The translations under genes were made by a program, and so were the position numbers. From positions 1 to 64,000 of the forward strand of contig NZ_JANYGQ010000010.1 in the NCBI RefSeq assembly GCF_025359345.1: a stretch of 64,000 bases of DNA, read 5' to 3'. The first letter of the stretch is position 1, and every line of letters begins with the position of its first letter. Below the pieces are notes generated by a model, which ran no database searches, was not told the origin of the DNA, and worked only from the letters and a program-made list of their open reading frames with translations. The DNA is from Mucilaginibacter sp. Its GTDB lineage: Bacteria; Bacteroidota; Bacteroidia; Sphingobacteriales; Sphingobacteriaceae. Of this stretch, positions 1 to 8,838 are shown in pieces.

Positions 1-671
<671 letters not shown>

Positions 672-803
672 TTATTACATTATCTTTTAACTTGATAGGC
701 CGCCGGCTTTTATAAATTAATAATTTACATCATTATGGCTGATTTGCAGGCATCGTGTTTTAATCGGAGTGGCTTGCTATCAAATAGAATATAATTCAGC
801 ACA

Positions 804-1472
804 TTACGCTTCGCCACCGTTGATCATGTCCGAGACAATCCCCTTATGCTTTTTCAGCTCGCCAATAATTACGCCGGCAATATGAATAACTATAAAGCCA
901 ATAATAAGGTACATCGTAAATTCATGTATATCCCTGATAAAATGCATCGCCTTAATTGCTGGTATACTATCCCTAAATGCCAGCGACAGGCCGGTTATTA
1001 CCATAACTAACAATAACACATAAAATAAAGCATACGAAGTTTTAATAAGCATTTCATTCCGGGCCGCTATCCGGCTTTCCTGTCTTAATTTATACGAGTT
1101 TTTTGCGGCCTTAATCTTCCGGATAAGTTTTTGGTCAGCCAGTTCGAAAAATTCGAAGATTATACGAAATAAAAACAGCCCGGCCAATGCATAGCCCAGG
1201 TAGGTGTGTATTGCCCATACCTGGTCGCTTAAAGCAAAAGCTACAGGCTTAACTTCGTCGCGGGATACCTCAACGCCCTTTTCGTTTAGCTGGTCGGCTA
1301 TAAAAGCTGCATTTTTCCATGGCTTCAGCACCGTGGAGTTGACCAGGACGGTTAATAACGACCCCGTAATTATTAAGGCATTTAACCAATGCCACAAACG
1401 GATGTTAAACGAATATTTTTTTGTGCGGGCTGTATCAACTGATGCTATAACCCCGGTTTCCAGTAGTTCCAT
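804..1472 (-). CDS. Cytochrome b561-type membrane protein
   Basis: A 222-residue integral membrane protein of the cytochrome b561/Ni-Fe-hydrogenase cytochrome b type, expected to bind b heme and pass electrons across or within the inner membrane. Four hydrophobic segments are visible, at roughly residues 25-50, 85-110, 143-165 and 188-210. Candidate heme ligands are H28 in RLWHWLNAL, H89 in IHTYLGY, and histidines in the last third (HFIRDIHEF and VIHIAG). The long hydrophilic stretch between segments 1 and 2 (residues ~50-85) is slightly unusual. The physiological partner is not encoded next to it; katG follows on the same strand. An inverted repeat at 1515-1528 lies 43-56 bp before the start and may be an operator. 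Family assignment is fairly safe; the electron donor and acceptor are unknown. Confidence 0.8.
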   Translation of the reverse strand: MELLETGVIASVDTARTKKYSFNIRLWHWLNALIITGSLLTVLVNSTVLKPWKNAAFIADQLNEKGVEVSRDEVKPVAFALSDQVWAIHTYLGYALAGLFLFRIIFEFFELADQKLIRKIKAAKNSYKLRQESRIAARNEMLIKTSYALFYVLLLVMVITGLSLAFRDSIPAIKAMHFIRDIHEFTMYLIIGFIVIHIAGVIIGELKKHKGIVSDMINGGEA

Positions 1473-1514
1473 ATTTTGCTTTTTTTATTTGACAGTGCGA
1501 ATAAACTCCAGCTC

Positions 1515-1528
1515 TTCGACGTGTCGAA
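1515..1528. promoter_or_regulatory. Inverted repeat TTCGAC-GT-GTCGAA, possible operator
   Basis: Perfect 6-bp arms with a 2-bp spacer, 43 bp or more upstream of the cytochrome b start at 1472 on the minus strand. The position suits a regulator binding site, but no regulator is assigned and a single copy was noticed. Confidence 0.3.
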
Positions 1529-1839
1529 ATGAAATAGACCGCGGCAACAGATTAACCGACTACCTGTCTTTTTTAGCAGATGATGGTTGCAATTAAAAGG
1601 ATTTAAAGCTGTGGTCGACTAAAAACGGTCTCCTGTCTATTACCGTCCCGGCATCGTCGGTTTACGGATGATTTCTTACCGGGATTTGCGATTGCTTGTT
1701 GTCCCTATGGGGGCTCATTTTTTTAATTGAACAGGAGTTTGCCTGTGAGTTTTTTTTTTGAATACTGTTCTTACATTACTTTTCTGTTTTCAAATTATTA
1801 TTCATCATTTTACAGCTTATATTTTTAACAAAATTTATC
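1529..1839. other. Intergenic region with no recognised gene
   Basis: Divergent spacer between the cytochrome b gene (minus) and the small plus-strand gene at 1840. It becomes AT-rich with homopolymer runs (1715-1820), as expected for a promoter region. I see no convincing coding frame, RNA or terminator. Confidence 0.5.
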
Positions 1840-2043
1840 ATGAAACACGAAGACGTGGTTGCGGCCCTAAAAGTAATTGCTGATAAGGGGATGGCCATCA
1901 ATTTAAGCAAGGATGACTTGAAAGATTTACAAACTTATAAGCTGATTGATGTTGTAAAAGGTGCAGAGAACGACAGGTCGCCGGCTTGTGCGTTAACCAA
2001 AAAAGGCAAGGTGATGCTTAAAGCGAATTCAAAACCTCAATAG
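1840..2043 (+). CDS. Small hypothetical protein, 67 aa
   Basis: Starts MKHEDVVAALKVIADKGM and ends in a basic tail. No signal peptide or membrane segment. The layout (helix, helix, then a hinge with SPACALTKKGKVML) resembles a minimal winged-helix or DprA-tail-like fold: 'ALTKKGKVML' looks like the last strand of a winged helix. That is inference from pattern only. I do not recognise the family. It stands alone, 103 bp before the GH65 gene, with the AT-rich spacer ahead of it as the likely promoter. Codon use and composition match the neighbours, and it opens with ATG directly after an AT-rich leader, so I regard it as a real gene. Confidence 0.55.
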   Translation: MKHEDVVAALKVIADKGMAINLSKDDLKDLQTYKLIDVVKGAENDRSPACALTKKGKVMLKANSKPQ

Positions 2044-2146
2044 TTTTTACCCGGATAGACCGGCAGAGACTGTAAAGTCCCGAAAATACACAACGGGGAA
2101 ATTTCATCATTTTGTTTAGCTTAGATTTTTAAAACCAGTTAACTAA

Positions 2147-4180
2147 ATGAGGAAGCTATTTTCGGTTGTGTTTGCAGCTGCCCTGTTTTGTGCCAGCCAC
2201 TCCACAGCACAGGACAAATGGATAATTAAGGCTGATAAAATTGACCCCGCCAATTATTACGGCATTACCGTTGCCAACGGCATGATTGGCATCGTATCGT
2301 CGCCCGAACCTTTCAAAGTCAAAAATGTGGTGCTTGCCGGCGCCTACGATTTATATGGGCGGGGCAGGGTAAGCAATTTCCTCAACAGTTTTAACCTGCT
2401 GAACATGTACCTGGAGATTAATGGCAAGCGCATCAGCGCAGGCAACATCAGCAATTTTAAGCAACAGCTGGATATGGAGCATGCCGCGTTTACTACCAGC
2501 TTTGATTACGGCGATGAAGCATCCATAAAATACACCTATTACTCCTTGCGCCAGCTGCCATTTACCGTTTTGATGGACGTATCCATCATCGCCAAAAAGC
2601 AAATAACCGTTACCGGGGCAAGCGTAATGGAAGCACCGGATGCACTGAAAGAAGTGCAGAATTATTATAACGAGATTGACCGTCCACACGTAACCATCAG
2701 CCTGCTTACCTCAACAGCTAAAAGCCCGACCGGTAAATTACAGCTGTGCGCCTCAAATACTTTCCTGTTTAACGAAGTTCACGGCCAGGAACCTCGCGTG
2801 ATACACGAAATGTGGGACAATAATATGCACCTGATGAAATTCAGCAAAAGCATAGCTGCCGGACAAACTTATAGATATGCACTGGCGGGATCGTCTATCA
2901 CATCGGCCCATAATGCCGACCCGCTGAACGAAGCCGAGCGCCTAACCATGTTTGCCAAGCTGGAAGGAGTTGATCGCCTGATTCAATACCACAACAATGC
3001 CTGGAACGAACTTTGGAAAAGCGATATAAAAATTGAAGGCGACGACCAGGCGCAACAGGATGTGCACAGCATGCTTTACCATTTGTATTCCTTTTCGCGG
3101 GCGGGAACTAGCTACTCGCCATCGCCAATGGGATTATCGGGTTTAGGTTATAATGGCCACGTATTTTGGGATGCAGATTTATGGATGTTCCCGGCACTGC
3201 TGGTTTTGCACCCGGAGATAGCCCATTCAATGGTTGAATACCGTTTCGAGCGGTTAACAGAGGCTAAAAGGAATGCATTTGCCCACGGTTATAAGGGCGC
3301 GATGTTCCCCTGGGAAAGTGCAGATAGCGGCGTAGAAGAAACTCCCGTTTGGGCATTAAGCGGCCCCTTTGAACACCATATAACCGCCGACGTTGCCCTT
3401 GCCGCCTGGAACTATTATTGTGTAACGCAGCACAAGGACTGGCTGCGCGAAAAAGGCTGGCCAATCCTATCGGCTACGGCTGATTTTTGGGCAAGTCGTG
3501 TTGAACGTAATGGGCCGGGACATTATGATATAAAGGACGTTGTTGCCGCCGACGAGTGGGCCGAAAATGTGGACAACAATGCTTTCACCAACGCCGCCGC
3601 CAGTGCCAATCTGCGTGCAGCTACAGCCGCTGCAAAAATATTAGGCGTGAAAGCTGATGCAGACTGGGAAGATGTGGCTCAAAATATCCCGGTGCTAAAA
3701 TTCCCTGACGGGGTTACCCGTGAATTTGCCGCCTATAACGGCGAAGGCATCAAACAGGCTGATGTTAACTTGCTAGCCTATCCCTTAAAAACCATCACTG
3801 ACCCCGCACAAATAAAAAAGGATCTGGAGTATTATGAAACCCGGATACCCAATGAGGGCACCCCGGCTATGACGCAGGCGGTATTTGCGCTGCTGTACTC
3901 GCGCCTTGGCAATGGCGATAAGGCCTATCACTTTTTCAAGGACGCTTACGAGCCAAACCTTAACCCGCCATTCAGGGTAATTGCCGAGACCAAAGGTGGT
4001 ACAAACCCCTACTTTGCAACGGGTGCGGGTGGAATTGTGCAATCATTACTGATGGGATTTGGTGGGTTGGATATAACGCCAAATGGTATCGTGCAAATCA
4101 AAAGCAAGTTGCCTGCTAACTGGAAATCTGTTACTATAACCGGCGTTGGACCGGGGAAGAAAACCTATAGCGTAAAATAA
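2147..4180 (+). CDS. Exported GH65-family glycoside hydrolase/phosphorylase
   Basis: A 677-residue exported protein with a signal peptide (MRKLFSVVFAAALFCASHSTAQ). The N-terminal third is the beta-sandwich typical of GH65, followed by an (alpha/alpha)6 barrel. The barrel entrance motif GHVFWDADLWMFPALL (from about residue 340) and the acid motif VVAADEWAENVDN (E470 as candidate general acid) match GH65, especially the branch with protein-glucosylgalactosylhydroxylysine glucosidase (PGGHG/ATHL1), and less the cytoplasmic trehalose or kojibiose phosphorylases. The signal peptide argues for hydrolysis in the periplasm, because phosphorolysis usually occurs in the cytoplasm; this is inference. 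The GH130-like lipoprotein follows after 30 bp, so the two are probably co-transcribed and act on the same glycan. Substrate cannot be read from sequence. Confidence 0.85.
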   Translation: MRKLFSVVFAAALFCASHSTAQDKWIIKADKIDPANYYGITVANGMIGIVSSPEPFKVKNVVLAGAYDLYGRGRVSNFLNSFNLLNMYLEINGKRISAGNISNFKQQLDMEHAAFTTSFDYGDEASIKYTYYSLRQLPFTVLMDVSIIAKKQITVTGASVMEAPDALKEVQNYYNEIDRPHVTISLLTSTAKSPTGKLQLCASNTFLFNEVHGQEPRVIHEMWDNNMHLMKFSKSIAAGQTYRYALAGSSITSAHNADPLNEAERLTMFAKLEGVDRLIQYHNNAWNELWKSDIKIEGDDQAQQDVHSMLYHLYSFSRAGTSYSPSPMGLSGLGYNGHVFWDADLWMFPALLVLHPEIAHSMVEYRFERLTEAKRNAFAHGYKGAMFPWESADSGVEETPVWALSGPFEHHITADVALAAWNYYCVTQHKDWLREKGWPILSATADFWASRVERNGPGHYDIKDVVAADEWAENVDNNAFTNAAASANLRAATAAAKILGVKADADWEDVAQNIPVLKFPDGVTREFAAYNGEGIKQADVNLLAYPLKTITDPAQIKKDLEYYETRIPNEGTPAMTQAVFALLYSRLGNGDKAYHFFKDAYEPNLNPPFRVIAETKGGTNPYFATGAGGIVQSLLMGFGGLDITPNGIVQIKSKLPANWKSVTITGVGPGKKTYSVK

Positions 4181-4210
4181 AACGCTTTTTATTACTCCTA
4201 TTTACTGAAT

Positions 4211-5374
4211 ATGAAGATTAACTCTGTATTGTTATTCGTAATTGCAGCTGCACTGTCGGCCGGTTGCGGCCCTAAACAAAATAACGCTCTTGTTACTGCA
4301 GTTGATACTTCGCAAAACTGGGCGCTTATCCCGTTTAAAAAAGTTGACAGCCTGAATCCCGTGTTAAACCCCGGCACAGGTCGCTTTACCGACCCAATAT
4401 TAAAAAAGACAGTTTTATGGGAAGAAAAAGATGTGTTTAACCCTGCCGTAGTAAACCGTAACGGCAAAATTTATATGCTCTATCGCGCACAGGATAAGGC
4501 CGGCACATCACGTATCGGTATGGCCGTAAGTACCGATGCGCTGCACTTTACGCGTATGCCCGCGCCTGTATTTTACCCGGATAACGATGCCTATAAAACG
4601 CTGGAATGGAAGGGTGGCTGCGAAGACCCGCGGATTGTTGCTGATGATAAAGGCATGTATTACATGACTTATACCGCCTACGATGGAAAAGTAGCCCGCC
4701 TGCTTGTTGCTACCTCGCCTGATTTAACGCATTGGAAAAAATATGGGAGTGTATTTGCCAAAGCCTATAATGGTAAGTACGCTAAATTGTGGAGTAAATC
4801 GGGTTCCATTATATCTGCTTATAAAAACGGGCAACCAATAGCCACAAAAATAAACGGCAAGTACTGGATGTACTGGGGCGACACCCAAATATGGACCGCC
4901 ACATCCGACGATTTAATTAACTGGACCCCGGTTGAAATGAAAGCGGGAGAACAGCCGCCGGTAAAATTAAGGGCGACAGCTCTCGATATGCCACTGCTAA
5001 AAATTGCCTTGCCTACCCGTGAAGGCAAGTTTGACAGTGATTTGGTGGAATCAGGCCCGCCGGCTATGCTTACTGATAAAGGAATCTTATTGATTTATAA
5101 CAGCCGCAACGTACCCGCATTTGGTGATAAAACATTGAGCGAGGGCACCTACGCCGCATCGCAGGTATTGTTTGATAAAAACGATCCAACCAAAATATTA
5201 AAACGATTGGATAGCTATTTTATGAAACCCGAAAAACCCTACGAAATTACAGGCCAGGTAAACCAGGTGTGTTTTGTTGAAGGGCTTACACAGTTTAAAA
5301 ACAAATGGTATTTATATTATGGCACCGCCGATTCGAAAATCGCAGTTGCGGTTGACACGGTCAAGAAATTTTAA
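4211..5374 (+). CDS. GH130-family beta-mannoside-acting lipoprotein
   Basis: A 387-residue protein with a lipobox (LSAGC, C19), so probably anchored in the outer or inner membrane facing the periplasm. The rest is a five-bladed beta-propeller with GH130 marks: FNPAVV near the start, YRAQDKAGTSRIGMAVS, GGCEDPRIV (D139 as candidate catalytic acid), then VESGPPAML and a bladed repeat of IYMLYRA/WYLYYGTADSKI type. GH130 contains mannosyl-glucose and mannooligosaccharide phosphorylases and also beta-mannosidases. An exported member is more likely a hydrolase or binding variant; that is inference. It follows the GH65 gene closely on the same strand. GH43 would be the alternative propeller family, but the GGxEDPR motif favours GH130. 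Confidence 0.8.
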   Translation: MKINSVLLFVIAAALSAGCGPKQNNALVTAVDTSQNWALIPFKKVDSLNPVLNPGTGRFTDPILKKTVLWEEKDVFNPAVVNRNGKIYMLYRAQDKAGTSRIGMAVSTDALHFTRMPAPVFYPDNDAYKTLEWKGGCEDPRIVADDKGMYYMTYTAYDGKVARLLVATSPDLTHWKKYGSVFAKAYNGKYAKLWSKSGSIISAYKNGQPIATKINGKYWMYWGDTQIWTATSDDLINWTPVEMKAGEQPPVKLRATALDMPLLKIALPTREGKFDSDLVESGPPAMLTDKGILLIYNSRNVPAFGDKTLSEGTYAASQVLFDKNDPTKILKRLDSYFMKPEKPYEITGQVNQVCFVEGLTQFKNKWYLYYGTADSKIAVAVDTVKKF

Positions 5375-5379
5375 TGCGT

Positions 5380-5592
5380 CAATTTGCCCCACCATCCTGG
5401 TTTTAGCCGTTACTGGGCAAAAAACTGTTAGCGATACCTGGTCGAAAACATCCGGACTACCTGGCGAATTTCGACATTGAAGATGATGATCGCATTTTGC
5501 GCGTTGAAAGCACAACAACCCAAATAAACAGCGTTGAAATTGAATCGCTGCTTAAGGGTATTGGTGTGTACTGCAAGACATTTATGAATTAA
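5380..5592 (+). pseudogene. Frameshifted remnant of a small HMA-like protein
   Basis: The last 44 codons before the stop at 5590-5592 read LANFDIEDDDRILRVES and then a helix and GVYCKTF, a pattern seen in small Bacteroidota proteins with a heavy-metal-associated-like fold (N-F-D-L-E-D-x-D-x-I-L-R-V). This frame has no ATG, GTG or TTG between the upstream in-frame TAG (5404-5406) and the motif. A plausible N-terminal strand and helix (TILVLAVTGQKTVSDTW) lies in a different frame at about 5389-5440. I read this as a gene broken by an indel around 5440-5455. A sequencing error cannot be excluded. It lies between the GH130 gene and the convergent gene at 5602. Confidence 0.5.
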
Positions 5593-5601
5593 GCTCCGTG
5601 G

Positions 5602-5901
5602 CTATTTCGCAAGCGCCTGGAAAATTTCGGCCGACAACAAGCCACTGCCACCACCATAATGCTGCACAATAATAGCATCGGGGTTTAACGAATTAAAAGC
5701 GGTACGGAGCCTGCCTTCACTATCCGGTTCGATACCACCGCAAAGCAGCACAATTTTAAACGACTGGGTGCTAAAAAGCAAAACGGCTTCATCATCGGTA
5801 TTTGCACCGATGCCCTCCCATTCGGGGTTATTGTTTATCAACCGCACCACCGTTTGCAAAATTTCCGGGTGCCTGCCTATGGCTAAAATTTTTGTCTTCA
5901 T
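5602..5901 (-). CDS. Degenerate receiver-like protein, 99 aa
   Basis: Begins MKTKILAIGRHPEILQTVVRLI, which follows the beta1/alpha1 pattern of a CheY-like domain, with INNNPEWEGIGANTDDEA as the second unit and FKIVLLCGGIE as the third strand. In a normal receiver the third strand ends in the phosphorylated aspartate; here it is LLCGG, and the acidic pair after beta1 is also missing. The protein is therefore unlikely to be phosphorylated. The C-terminus (QHYGGGSGLLSAEIFQALAK) is glycine-rich. No partner is next to it; pirin lies 83 bp upstream on the same strand. Function unknown; the receiver-like fold is an inference from strand/helix pattern. Confidence 0.6.
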   Translation of the reverse strand: MKTKILAIGRHPEILQTVVRLINNNPEWEGIGANTDDEAVLLFSTQSFKIVLLCGGIEPDSEGRLRTAFNSLNPDAIIVQHYGGGSGLLSAEIFQALAK

Positions 5902-5984
5902 GCCGTCGCTATATCCTGTCCTTTGTCAAAAAACACAAAGGACAGGGTTCTTTTAATTTTGTTTTCTAATCTCTAATCACTATC

Positions 5985-6701
5985 TCAAAATTCCATCGGC
6001 ACTTCCATCAGCAAAAACTCAGCGTCAGTTTCGGCGGTGATGATAAATTTGTCGGTGTCCCAAATGCCGTAGCCATCGCGGGTGTTTAACAGTTGGTCGT
6101 TAACCTTTACATCGCCGCTTAAAACAAATACATAAACGCCGTTACCTTTGCCTTTTACGGTATAATCTGTGCTTACGCCTTTATCAAACTTACCTAAGTG
6201 GAACCAGGCATTCTGGTGTATCCAAACACCTTCGTCGTCAGGATTTGGCGAAAGTATTTGCTGCAACTTGTTATGCCTGTCGTCGAGGTTCAAAGTAATC
6301 TGATCGTACCGGGGTTCAACATTCTTTTTGTTGGGATATACCCATATCTGCAAAAATTTTACGCGTTGTTCCCTGTCTTTGTTATACTCGCTGTGATAGA
6401 TGCCAGTACCGGCGCTCATGGCTTGTATGTCGCCATTTTTTATCACGGCTACGTTGTTCATGCTGTCCTTATGTTCAAGATCGCCTTCAAGCGGTATGGA
6501 GATAATCTCCATGTTATCATGGGGGTGTTTTCCGAACCCCATGCCTGCATCAACGGTATCGTCGTTTAATACGCGCAACGCGCCAAAGTTCATCCGCTCC
6601 GGGTTGTAATAGCTTGAAAAACTAAATGAATGATAACTATCGAGCCAGCCGTGGCTTGCATGCCCGCGGGTTTCGGCTTTGTGTAATACTGTATGTGCCA
6701 T
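5985..6701 (-). CDS. Pirin-family protein (YhhW-like)
   Basis: A 238-residue bicupin of the pirin/YhhW type. It opens with the characteristic HKAETRGHASHGWLDSYHSFSF, and the first cupin carries the metal-binding set H59, H61 (KHPHDNMEII), H103 and E105 (AGTGIYHSEYN). All four ligands are present, so metal binding is expected. Members of this family, such as E. coli YhhW, show quercetin 2,3-dioxygenase activity in vitro, but the physiological role is mostly unknown; some respond to electrophile or oxidative stress. Length is normal for the bacterial family. A good purine-rich ribosome binding site (AGAGGAAA) sits before the ATG, and a TAnnTTTG-type promoter lies just upstream. Confidence 0.9.
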   Translation of the reverse strand: MAHTVLHKAETRGHASHGWLDSYHSFSFSSYYNPERMNFGALRVLNDDTVDAGMGFGKHPHDNMEIISIPLEGDLEHKDSMNNVAVIKNGDIQAMSAGTGIYHSEYNKDREQRVKFLQIWVYPNKKNVEPRYDQITLNLDDRHNKLQQILSPNPDDEGVWIHQNAWFHLGKFDKGVSTDYTVKGKGNGVYVFVLSGDVKVNDQLLNTRDGYGIWDTDKFIITAETDAEFLLMEVPMEF

Positions 6702-6733
6702 TTTGGTTGTTTCCTCTTTTTGATTTTGTATAA

Positions 6734-6762
6734 CAAAGGTACGGTGGCAATTTATCCGGAAA
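6734..6762 (-). promoter_or_regulatory. Bacteroidota-type promoter for the pirin gene
   Basis: On the minus strand TACCTTTG (6741-6734) matches the TAnnTTTG -7 element, with TTTC (6762-6759) 17 bp further upstream as a -33-like box. The -7 element lies about 33 bp from the start codon. Assigned by eye. Confidence 0.45.
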
Positions 6763-6811
6763 GATGATGTTTGTTAAGAAATGAGTGTACGCGAATGGCA
6801 CGGATTTTTTC

Positions 6812-6901
6812 GAATTTCACGAATTAAAAAACGAATGAAGTCGTGTTTGATATTGGTTACTACAGTAGATTAGTGAAAATTTGCCTTAATTCGTGACATT
6901 T
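6812..6901. repeat. Long imperfect inverted repeat
   Basis: Arms GAATTTCACGAATTAA (6812-6827) and TTAATTCGTGACATTT (6886-6901) are inverted copies with two mismatches, enclosing about 58 bp. It sits directly after the stop of the Crp-family gene (minus strand). It could fold as a transcript end or be an intergenic repeat family; I cannot test copy number here. Confidence 0.4.
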
Positions 6902-6909
6902 GTGTTTAA

Positions 6910-7494
6910 TTATTTCTTTTTAATCAAACTACTCCTCATCCTGCTGAAAAATTCAGGTGTAACCCCAATATATGATGCAATCTGCTTTTGCGGCAGATGA
7001 TCAATCAATGTTGGATATCGTTTACAAAAAATGCCATAACGCTCTTCCGCGGTCAGGCTCATGTTATCCACTATTCGCTGCTGATTGGCGACCAGTGAAT
7101 TTTCGGTGAGAATACGGAAAAAGCGCTCGAACTTTGGCACTTCGAGGTACAGCTTTTCCTGGTTGGTTTTTGAAAGAATAATGCCTTCTGTATCTTCAAG
7201 GGCCTCTATATTTAATATGCCTGGTTTTTGTGATATCAGGCTATACATATCGGCAATCCACCAGCCGGGTGGTGCAAAGCTTAGTACATGTTCAATGCCG
7301 TTTTTGTCTACAGTAAACCCGCGCAGGCAACCGTTGGTTACAAAAACGGAATTCCGGCATATTTCGCCCTCGTTAAGGGTAAATTGTTTCCGCTTGATCT
7401 GGATGGGTTTAAGGTGCGACATAAAAATATCCCGCTCCGCTTCATCCAGGTGAATGTATTTCGAGATGTTGTTAATCAGCAGATCAAATGGCAT
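6910..7494 (-). CDS. Crp/Fnr-family transcriptional regulator
   Basis: A 194-residue regulator with an N-terminal cyclic-nucleotide-binding-type beta-roll (about residues 10-120: FTLNEGEICRNSVFVTNGCL and VLSFAPPGWWIADM) and a C-terminal winged helix (LPQKQIASYIGVTPEFFSRM). The typical E-x2-S-R of the recognition helix is present (EFFSR). The roll lacks the usual RxS phosphate-binding pattern of cAMP-binding Crp, and there is no Cys cluster for an Fe-S cluster, so the ligand is unknown. This short Crp form is abundant in Bacteroidota and often acts on a neighbouring gene. The closest candidate target is the pirin gene on the same strand or the divergent exported protein at 7661. Confidence 0.88.
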   Translation of the reverse strand: MPFDLLINNISKYIHLDEAERDIFMSHLKPIQIKRKQFTLNEGEICRNSVFVTNGCLRGFTVDKNGIEHVLSFAPPGWWIADMYSLISQKPGILNIEALEDTEGIILSKTNQEKLYLEVPKFERFFRILTENSLVANQQRIVDNMSLTAEERYGIFCKRYPTLIDHLPQKQIASYIGVTPEFFSRMRSSLIKKK

Positions 7495-7600
7495 ATAAAT
7501 TTAAGTTTGTCCCGGTTAAACCGGTTGCAGATCAAAGCGCCTGGATTCTGTATTTAAAGCGCTTAATATTACCCGGCTGTAATTTAACCATATGGTAACA

Positions 7601-7629
7601 TTTAATTTAATAACCGCCCGGTAAATTTG
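7601..7629 (+). promoter_or_regulatory. TAnnTTTG promoter for the gene at 7661
   Basis: TAAATTTG at 7622-7629 fits the Bacteroidota -7 element, with a TTTA box at 7601-7604 17 bp upstream. The start codon at 7661 is 31 bp further on. Confidence 0.45.
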
Positions 7630-7660
7630 TATTGAAAAATTTTAGCAATAACACTCAAAA

Positions 7661-8527
7661 ATGCGTTCAGCAATTTTAAGCGTAAAATTACTAAAAACAG
7701 CCACACTTGTTTTACTTTTTCTTAGCCCCTTAATAGTTTTATCGCAATCAAACCCGCTGCCAAACGCATTTGCACATAACGACTATAACCACAACCAGCC
7801 ATTATTTGACGCCCTTGAAAATGGTTATACCAACATAGAAGCCGATGTGTTTTTAGAGGATGATGAACTAATCATCGCCCATATCAATCCATTTTTCCGG
7901 CGGAGCAAAACACTCGAGTCGCTGTATTTTAAACCTTTAGCCCGTTACATAAAAAATAATGGTGGAGAAGTTTACAAAGGGTATACCGAACCCGTTATTT
8001 TAATGATAGATATTAAAACCGGTGCCGATAACACCTACGCGGCTATTGAAAAAGTGCTTATGCGTTATAGTAGCATACTCTCATCGTACGACCATGGCGT
8101 GGTTACGAAAAAACAAGTTACCGTTGTGCTGTCCGGGCATAAGCCGTACCAAATGTTAAAGGCCCAGCAAACCCGGTTTGCGTTTATTGATGAAGACCTG
8201 GTAAAATCAAAACAGGACACCACGTCGGCAAATGTTTATGAACTATCCAGCTGCAAATACTCAAAAATTTTGCGCTGGACCGGCCGGGGTAAGCTCCCTG
8301 ATGAAGAACGTGTCCGGCTTTGCGCTTATGTTGCAATAGCCCATAAATTCCGCAGAAAAGTAAGGCTTTGGGCCTCGCCCGAAAACCAGGAAGTTTGGAG
8401 AGAACTATTAAATTGTAAGGTTGATTTGATATGCACGGATAAGCTAACCGAGCTTAAAGACTTTTTGCTATCTCGTTTGCCACAACGGGAAAATCCGGTG
8501 ATGATGATAACCAACAACGCCAAATGA
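7661..8527 (+). CDS. Exported GDPD/PLC-like phosphodiesterase-fold protein
   Basis: A 288-residue protein with a signal peptide ending near VLSQS. The mature part starts with the TIM-barrel phosphodiesterase signature AFAHNDYNHNQPLFDALENG, TNIEADVFLEDDELIIAHI, where H-N-D and E-x-D correspond to the catalytic base and metal ligands of glycerophosphodiester phosphodiesterases, and a later MIDIKTGA strand is also typical. It may hydrolyse phosphodiesters such as glycerophosphodiesters or inositol-linked glycans in the periplasm; the substrate is not decidable. A promoter-like TAAATTTG lies upstream. The gene stands alone and converges with the small gene at 8532, leaving 4 bp between the stops. 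Confidence 0.75.
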   Translation: MRSAILSVKLLKTATLVLLFLSPLIVLSQSNPLPNAFAHNDYNHNQPLFDALENGYTNIEADVFLEDDELIIAHINPFFRRSKTLESLYFKPLARYIKNNGGEVYKGYTEPVILMIDIKTGADNTYAAIEKVLMRYSSILSSYDHGVVTKKQVTVVLSGHKPYQMLKAQQTRFAFIDEDLVKSKQDTTSANVYELSSCKYSKILRWTGRGKLPDEERVRLCAYVAIAHKFRRKVRLWASPENQEVWRELLNCKVDLICTDKLTELKDFLLSRLPQRENPVMMITNNAK

Positions 8528-8531
8528 CGAC

Positions 8532-8753
8532 CTAAGTTTTCAGAGTTTTTTGCTCGTTTTGCAGCATAATCAAAGCCTTTGCAGCGCGTACCTTACGGGT
8601 ATCTTCCTGTTTGGCCGAGCCCACCCAATCGCAATAACCCTGTTTATATCCCTTTGACAATCCATCGAAAAACGCCCTGGCTTTTGCATCAGTACTCAAT
8701 AATGCTTCAAGTTCCGCCGGGGTTCCTTCTATGTGTTCACCTTTTTTAAGCAT
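8532..8753 (-). CDS. Small YdeI/OmpD-associated (OmdA-like) domain protein
   Basis: A 73-residue cytoplasmic protein. The region TPAELEALLSTDAKARAFFD, LSKGYKQGYCDWVGSAKQED, TRKVRAAKAL matches the C-terminal module of YdeI/OmdA proteins, where a helix pair with 'AxxFFxxLSxGYKxGYxxWVxxAKxxxTRxxRxxKAL' recurs. Full YdeI proteins are about 150-200 residues; only this module is present here, which is also known as a stand-alone form. Function poorly understood; it has been linked to bacteriocin protection by annotation only. ATG start with a purine-rich leader (a plus-strand run of pyrimidines follows it). Confidence 0.7.
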   Translation of the reverse strand: MLKKGEHIEGTPAELEALLSTDAKARAFFDGLSKGYKQGYCDWVGSAKQEDTRKVRAAKALIMLQNEQKTLKT

Positions 8754-8761
8754 GTATTTTA

Positions 8762-8838
8762 GATTTAAGACGTGAGATTTGAGATAAAACTAATAAATAT
8801 ACTGAAAAACTTTGCTATCTCATCTCACGTCTCAAATC
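8762..8838. repeat. Inverted repeat with ~24-bp arms
   Basis: GATTTAAGACGTGAGATTTG... (8762-8786) and its inverted partner TATCTCATCTCACGTCTCAA... (8816-8838) pair except for a few indels and mismatches, with a 29-bp AT-rich loop. It fills the gap between two minus-strand genes and overlaps the stop of the GLPGLI gene. It may be a terminator-like hairpin or a REP-type element. Confidence 0.5.

Noticed and set aside
6910..7494. This Crp-family protein as the oxygen regulator of the window
   Set aside because: It is far from the palindromes, has no Fe-S cysteines, and the receiver-Crp protein at 56497 sits inside the regulon with an Fnr-like recognition helix.
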